NCBI GenBank assembly: GCA_964619675.1
Contig: CAZUEO010000028.1
Location: forward strand, 1 to 36,775
Direction: 5' to 3'
Origin: JAPLMW01 sp964619675
Lineage (GTDB): Bacteria; Planctomycetota; Phycisphaerae; Sedimentisphaerales; UBA12454
Length of the DNA stretch: 36,775 bases
Below, piece after piece: positions 33,900 through 36,775 of the stretch. How positions within the stretch are numbered: the first letter of the stretch is position 1; the number at the start of each line of letters is the position of its first letter. The notes beneath the pieces were generated by a model. That model saw only the letters and a list, made by a program, of their open reading frames with translations. It was not told the DNA's origin and did no database searches. The position numbers and the translations under genes are program-made.

Positions 33900-34931
33900 A
33901 TGGACAAAGACCTGAAAAACAAAACCTTATCCCAGCTGCAGCAAATCGTCAAAAAATTCGGCGACAAGAGCTACCTTGCAAAATACATATTCAGCTTCCT
34001 GCACGTGCATAACATAAACGATATTGACCTTATAACCCCCCTGCCAAAAGAGCTTAGAACAAAACTAATCGACGATGGTTACTTCATTTCGCAGCTTAAA
34101 ATCATTGAAAAGCTTACCGACCCTGACGGCACAATAAAATACCTTCTTGAAACTACAGATGGGCAGCAAATCGAATCAGTTCTGCTTGACCAAAATGGCA
34201 GGAAAACAATCTGCCTTTCAACACAGATAGGCTGCCGGCTGGGCTGTAAATTCTGCGCGACGGGCTATCTCAAATTTCAGAGAAATCTTACTGCCGGAGA
34301 AATCATCGACCAGGCCGATACCATTTCAGCCGACAGTAACTGCAAAATAAACAATCTCGTATATATGGGTATGGGCGAGCCTTTGGATAATTATGAAAAC
34401 ACCCTAAAGGCTGTGCGAATATTATCAGAGCAGTCAGGCAAAAAAATCGGCATCCGCAGGCAGACAATCTCAACCATCGGCTTGCCCGACGGTATAAGAA
34501 AACTTGCTGATGAGGATATTTATCCCCGCCTTGCAGTTTCTTTGCACGCTGCCGATGATAACCTGAGAAAACAGATTGTGCCTGCCGCTAATAAATACCC
34601 CCTGCCCCAGCTTATAAACGCTATGAAATACTATCAGCAGAAAACTGAACGCAGAATAACCATTGAATACTGTATGATGGACAATATCAATGACAGTCTC
34701 GATTATGCCGAGAAACTTATAAAACTCCTCAGAGTCCTGCACGTCAGCTTTAATCTTATTGAATATAATCCTCATCCCGGCAGCGATTTCCAATCGTCGC
34801 CAAAGGAGCGGATAAAGGCCTTCAAGGATATTCTTATGCAGTCGGGCTTTGAGGCGATTATAAGATACCGCCGCGGCAGAAGTATAAAAGCCGCCTGCGG
34901 CCAGCTCGGTGCAGATAGAATAAAGAGGTAA
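33900..34931 (+). CDS. rlmN: Dual-specificity RNA methyltransferase RlmN
   Basis: 343 aa radical SAM enzyme that methylates C2 of A2503 in 23S rRNA and A37 in some tRNAs. Cluster motif C112-x3-C116-x2-C119 (GCRLGCKFCATG), GMGEPLDNYENTLKAVRIL, and the C-terminal second catalytic Cys in KAACGQLGA (Cys333). Length and both cysteines favour RlmN over Cfr. No clear ribosome site before the ATG. The HAD gene follows 14 nt later in the same direction. Confidence 0.93.
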   Translation: MDKDLKNKTLSQLQQIVKKFGDKSYLAKYIFSFLHVHNINDIDLITPLPKELRTKLIDDGYFISQLKIIEKLTDPDGTIKYLLETTDGQQIESVLLDQNGRKTICLSTQIGCRLGCKFCATGYLKFQRNLTAGEIIDQADTISADSNCKINNLVYMGMGEPLDNYENTLKAVRILSEQSGKKIGIRRQTISTIGLPDGIRKLADEDIYPRLAVSLHAADDNLRKQIVPAANKYPLPQLINAMKYYQQKTERRITIEYCMMDNINDSLDYAEKLIKLLRVLHVSFNLIEYNPHPGSDFQSSPKERIKAFKDILMQSGFEAIIRYRRGRSIKAACGQLGADRIKR

Positions 34932-34945
34932 GGAAAAGGAACGAT

Positions 34946-35605
34946 ATGCTGCAACTGCCTTATGGTGTGATATTTGATATGGATGGCGTTCTGGTCGATT
35001 CGGAGCCATTTATAATAAAGGCTGCGACACAGATGTTTGCTGAGCTCGGCCTGAAAATCAGCCCCCAAGATTTTCATCCCTTTACCGGCACAGGAGAGAA
35101 CCGCTTTATCGGCGGCGTCGCTGAAAAATACAATTTCCCAGTCGATATTAAACAGGCCAAAAAATGCACTTATGATATCTATCTTGAAATAATAAAAGGC
35201 AAATTAAAACCTCTGCCCGGCGCAAAGGAATTTATTGCAAAGTGCAGAAAGCTGAACAAAAAAATTGCTGTCGCCTCAAGTGCAGACTGGCGAAAGGTAA
35301 AAGGTAATCTTACCGAGATGAGAATACCTGCCGAAACTTTCGATGTCGTAATTGCAGGTAATGATGTGGAACATAAAAAGCCCGCGCCTGATATATTTCT
35401 GTTCGCAGTAGAAAAACTCGGCCTTGACCCGAAAGATTGTCTCGTAATTGAAGATGCTCTAAGCGGAATAAAGGCAGCAAAAGCCGCAGGCTGCAAATGC
35501 CTCGCGATAACTTCAAGTTTCACACCTGAAAAACTTCCCGGCGCCGATTTTTACGCCCCTGACTTAGCCCACGTGCCAAAAGAATCCATCAACTGGGGTT
35601 CCTAA
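34946..35605 (+). CDS. HAD-superfamily phosphatase, beta-phosphoglucomutase-like
   Basis: 219 aa with AAGGAA upstream of ATG 34946. HAD motif I FDMDGVLVDSEP (DxD, residues 10-21), motif II VASS, motif III K near GNDVEHKKPAPDIF, and motif IV VIEDALSGIKAAKAAGC. The cap and length fit the phosphoglycolate phosphatase/beta-PGM group. The natural substrate cannot be read. Confidence 0.85.
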   Translation: MLQLPYGVIFDMDGVLVDSEPFIIKAATQMFAELGLKISPQDFHPFTGTGENRFIGGVAEKYNFPVDIKQAKKCTYDIYLEIIKGKLKPLPGAKEFIAKCRKLNKKIAVASSADWRKVKGNLTEMRIPAETFDVVIAGNDVEHKKPAPDIFLFAVEKLGLDPKDCLVIEDALSGIKAAKAAGCKCLAITSSFTPEKLPGADFYAPDLAHVPKESINWGS

Positions 35606-35619
35606 AAACTGGCAGTCAT

Positions 35620-36378
35620 TTAATCACAGCAGGGCTGAGCATCAAATCCGCAATAACCCATCTCATCACCGAGATATTTTACCCGCTGCCAGACTTTATC
35701 ATCCTCAATAACATCCAGCGCAACAGGATAAAGAATGTTATCTTCCTGGAAGATATGCTCCCTGACAATCGGCACAATGGCACAAGAAAGTGCGTTAATC
35801 TGAACTTTGAACTGCTCCGGTTCGAAATGCTTGAAGTTATTAACCGCCATTGTCAGGTTGCCGACTATGTTCTTTATCCGCCAATGCGCTTTTTGCAGAA
35901 CCACACAGATACTTTTGCAGGGATAGTTCGCCAGTGCGGGAAAAACAAGGTCGTCTTCCCGCTGGTTGTGAATGTCAATCGCCTGCAGGTGTCCTGCGAT
36001 GTGTTCCAGCTTGCGAAACTCGCTGCTCAATTCCGTTAGCACCCCAGCCTCCTGTAACTCAAGATTTGCCTCGGCAAGGTCCGCAAGAAAGCACTCGAAC
36101 ATCTCATGCTCTGCAAGGATTCTGCGAATTGGGTGACTGGGTGAAAGGTTTGCCCGCAGAAGTGAAAACTGGTCGCCCAAAATCGACGCAAAGGCATAAA
36201 CAAGTGTACGGAGCTGGTCAAACGATATTCCGGCACTGAGCAGATACTTCTGTGCTTTGCTGATATCGCTGAGTTTGAGGGTTGAAAGAAGCTGACGCGA
36301 TTCTTGTCTGATTTTGGCCGGGTCCTCGCCATCGCGGACCCGCCCAAGAATATCCGCAAGTTTCCTCGCCTTTTCCAT
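35620..36378 (-). CDS. DUF438 plus hemerythrin-like protein
   Basis: 252 aa from ATG 36378, with AGGAGG 8 nt upstream; a longer frame has no such site. N-terminal DUF438-type helical domain (about 1-70), then a hemerythrin HHE domain with likely iron ligands H82, H91, H126 or H130, H137, E141 (QREDDLVFPAL), H165 (KAHWRI), H208 and E212 (EHIFQEDNILYPV). It lacks the PAS domain many DUF438 proteins have at the C-terminus. May sense or bind oxygen or nitric oxide. The C-terminus ends with a CGFDAQPCCD cysteine tail that could bind metal. Confidence 0.8.
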   Translation of the reverse strand: MEKARKLADILGRVRDGEDPAKIRQESRQLLSTLKLSDISKAQKYLLSAGISFDQLRTLVYAFASILGDQFSLLRANLSPSHPIRRILAEHEMFECFLADLAEANLELQEAGVLTELSSEFRKLEHIAGHLQAIDIHNQREDDLVFPALANYPCKSICVVLQKAHWRIKNIVGNLTMAVNNFKHFEPEQFKVQINALSCAIVPIVREHIFQEDNILYPVALDVIEDDKVWQRVKYLGDEMGYCGFDAQPCCD

Positions 36379-36487
36379 AGTCGTGCCTCCTTTCACAAAG
36401 CGCCGGCTGAAAACAAAACAGCTGTCTTTGAACCAGTAAACACGCACTTAGTGCCATTCGTATCTTTATACGATTCAATTCAACAAG

Positions 36488-36534
36488 GTGCGTAAAAAAA
36501 ATAAAAAGCGCACACAAAAAATGAAAAAAGCGCA
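36488..36534 (-). promoter_or_regulatory. Repeated GCGCA boxes with A-tracts before the hemerythrin gene
   Basis: GCGT at 36490-36493, GCGCA at 36508-36512 and again at 36530-36534, joined by AAAAA-rich stretches 18 and 22 bp apart, close to two helical turns. Phased A-tracts bend DNA and the repeated boxes could be operators. The block lies about 110-155 bp upstream of the ATG at 36378. Confidence 0.4.
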
Positions 36535-36615
36535 TAACATTTTGAAAATCGTGTTAAGGTGGGTAATATAGGCGCCCTGTATCGCCAGACAATACCTCTA
36601 CAGTTATTAAGATGG

Positions 36616-36757
36616 AATAAAAAAGTCCAGCAGGAGTCCTGAGCTATTTATTATTGGTAGCTCATACTACGCAGCAAAACTGCTTCGCAGAGTAGTACCA
36701 ACTACCTTCTTCTCCATCCTCCAATAAGCTCTACATATCCTGCTGGACTGTATAATA
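36616..36757 (-). ncRNA. Candidate structured small RNA with promoter and terminator-like U-run
   Basis: Minus-strand order: -10 TATTAT (36752-36757), a predicted start near 36745-36749, then an 11-bp closing stem (right arm 36738-36748, left arm 36625-36635), immediately followed by TTTTTTATT (36616-36624). Inside are GAGC/GCTC plus TTATTGG/CCAATAA (36641-36657 with 36721-36731) and TACTAC/GTAGTA (36665-36670 with 36692-36697). GCAG/CTGC/GCAG segments (36671-36674, 36680-36683, 36687-36690) could pair in two exclusive ways. About 130 nt. I do not recognise the family. It is not a tRNA, SRP RNA or 6S RNA by eye. The -35 lies beyond the window. Confidence 0.5.
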
Positions 36758-36775
36758 AACTGCCTCAAAGCAACG

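Larger units (their letters stand above)
36379..36775. other. Spacer upstream of the hemerythrin gene
   Basis: No protein gene is seen. 36488-36534 holds three GCGT/GCGCA boxes separated by A-tracts, 36616-36757 holds the structured RNA candidate, and the part between (36535-36615) has no clear feature. Confidence 0.5.

Noticed and set aside
36625..36748. Integron attC site or tRNA
   Set aside because: The ends lack RYYYAAC/GTTRRRY core sites, no integrase or cassette array is seen, and no cloverleaf with an anticodon arm can be drawn.

Overview
The window reads as chromosomal DNA of an anaerobic or microaerophilic diderm, most like a planctomycete of the Phycisphaerae/Sedimentisphaerales type. 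This placement is an inference from gene style and neighbourhood, with no search behind it. Supporting signs are an LPS heptose epimerase, an outer-membrane barrel protein and envelope lipoproteins, a menaquinone-type UbiA prenyltransferase, nickel lactate-racemase-like LarA, rubrerythrin and hemerythrin, moderate GC content, and short strand-switching operons.

Region by region. 1-1137: end of a small DNA-binding-like gene, then a REP-like palindrome array beside its IS200/RAYT-type transposase. 1135-3448: hldD (LPS heptose), a newly recognised 34-codon gene with its own promoter, RBS and hairpin terminator, and ftsY. 3449-7361: a methyltransferase and a polyferredoxin-porin operon whose upstream regions are diverged copies of each other. 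Left of the methyltransferase lies a diverged copy of the dnaA promoter/leader fused to 75 bp of dnaA coding sequence (74/75 identical), so this block sits between a broken and an intact dnaA 5' region. 7362-10024: possible origin region, dnaA (TTG start) and a YkgJ-like Cys-cluster gene. 10073-11671: a REC-GGDEF-HD-GYP c-di-GMP regulator.

11907-22804: a compact 13-gene, single-strand virion-morphogenesis cluster (portal, scaffold, DUF5309/SU10-like capsid, connector, FN3 and beta-helix appendage proteins, hub-like protein, a membrane protein and a lipoprotein). No terminase, tape measure, integrase, replication or repressor gene is visible in it. It is either a remnant prophage or a domesticated particle/GTA-like system, and it is the best candidate here for an undescribed system.

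23139-29348: rubrerythrin, menA/ubiA, an M48 lipoprotein protease, and a four-gene envelope operon (COG3014-YcfL-LpoB-CsgG-like) that may control a bifunctional penicillin-binding protein. 29345-36378: larA with a phosphohexomutase, a sirtuin, two CBS-domain proteins, rlmN, a HAD phosphatase, and a DUF438-hemerythrin protein. The right edge (36616-36757) holds a minus-strand element with a -10 box, an 11-bp closing stem, internal stems and a U-run, which looks like an unassigned structured small RNA.

The recognisable themes are replication initiation, membrane targeting, cell-envelope building, redox/oxygen handling, and a resident phage-like structural module. No tRNA, rRNA or CRISPR array was found.
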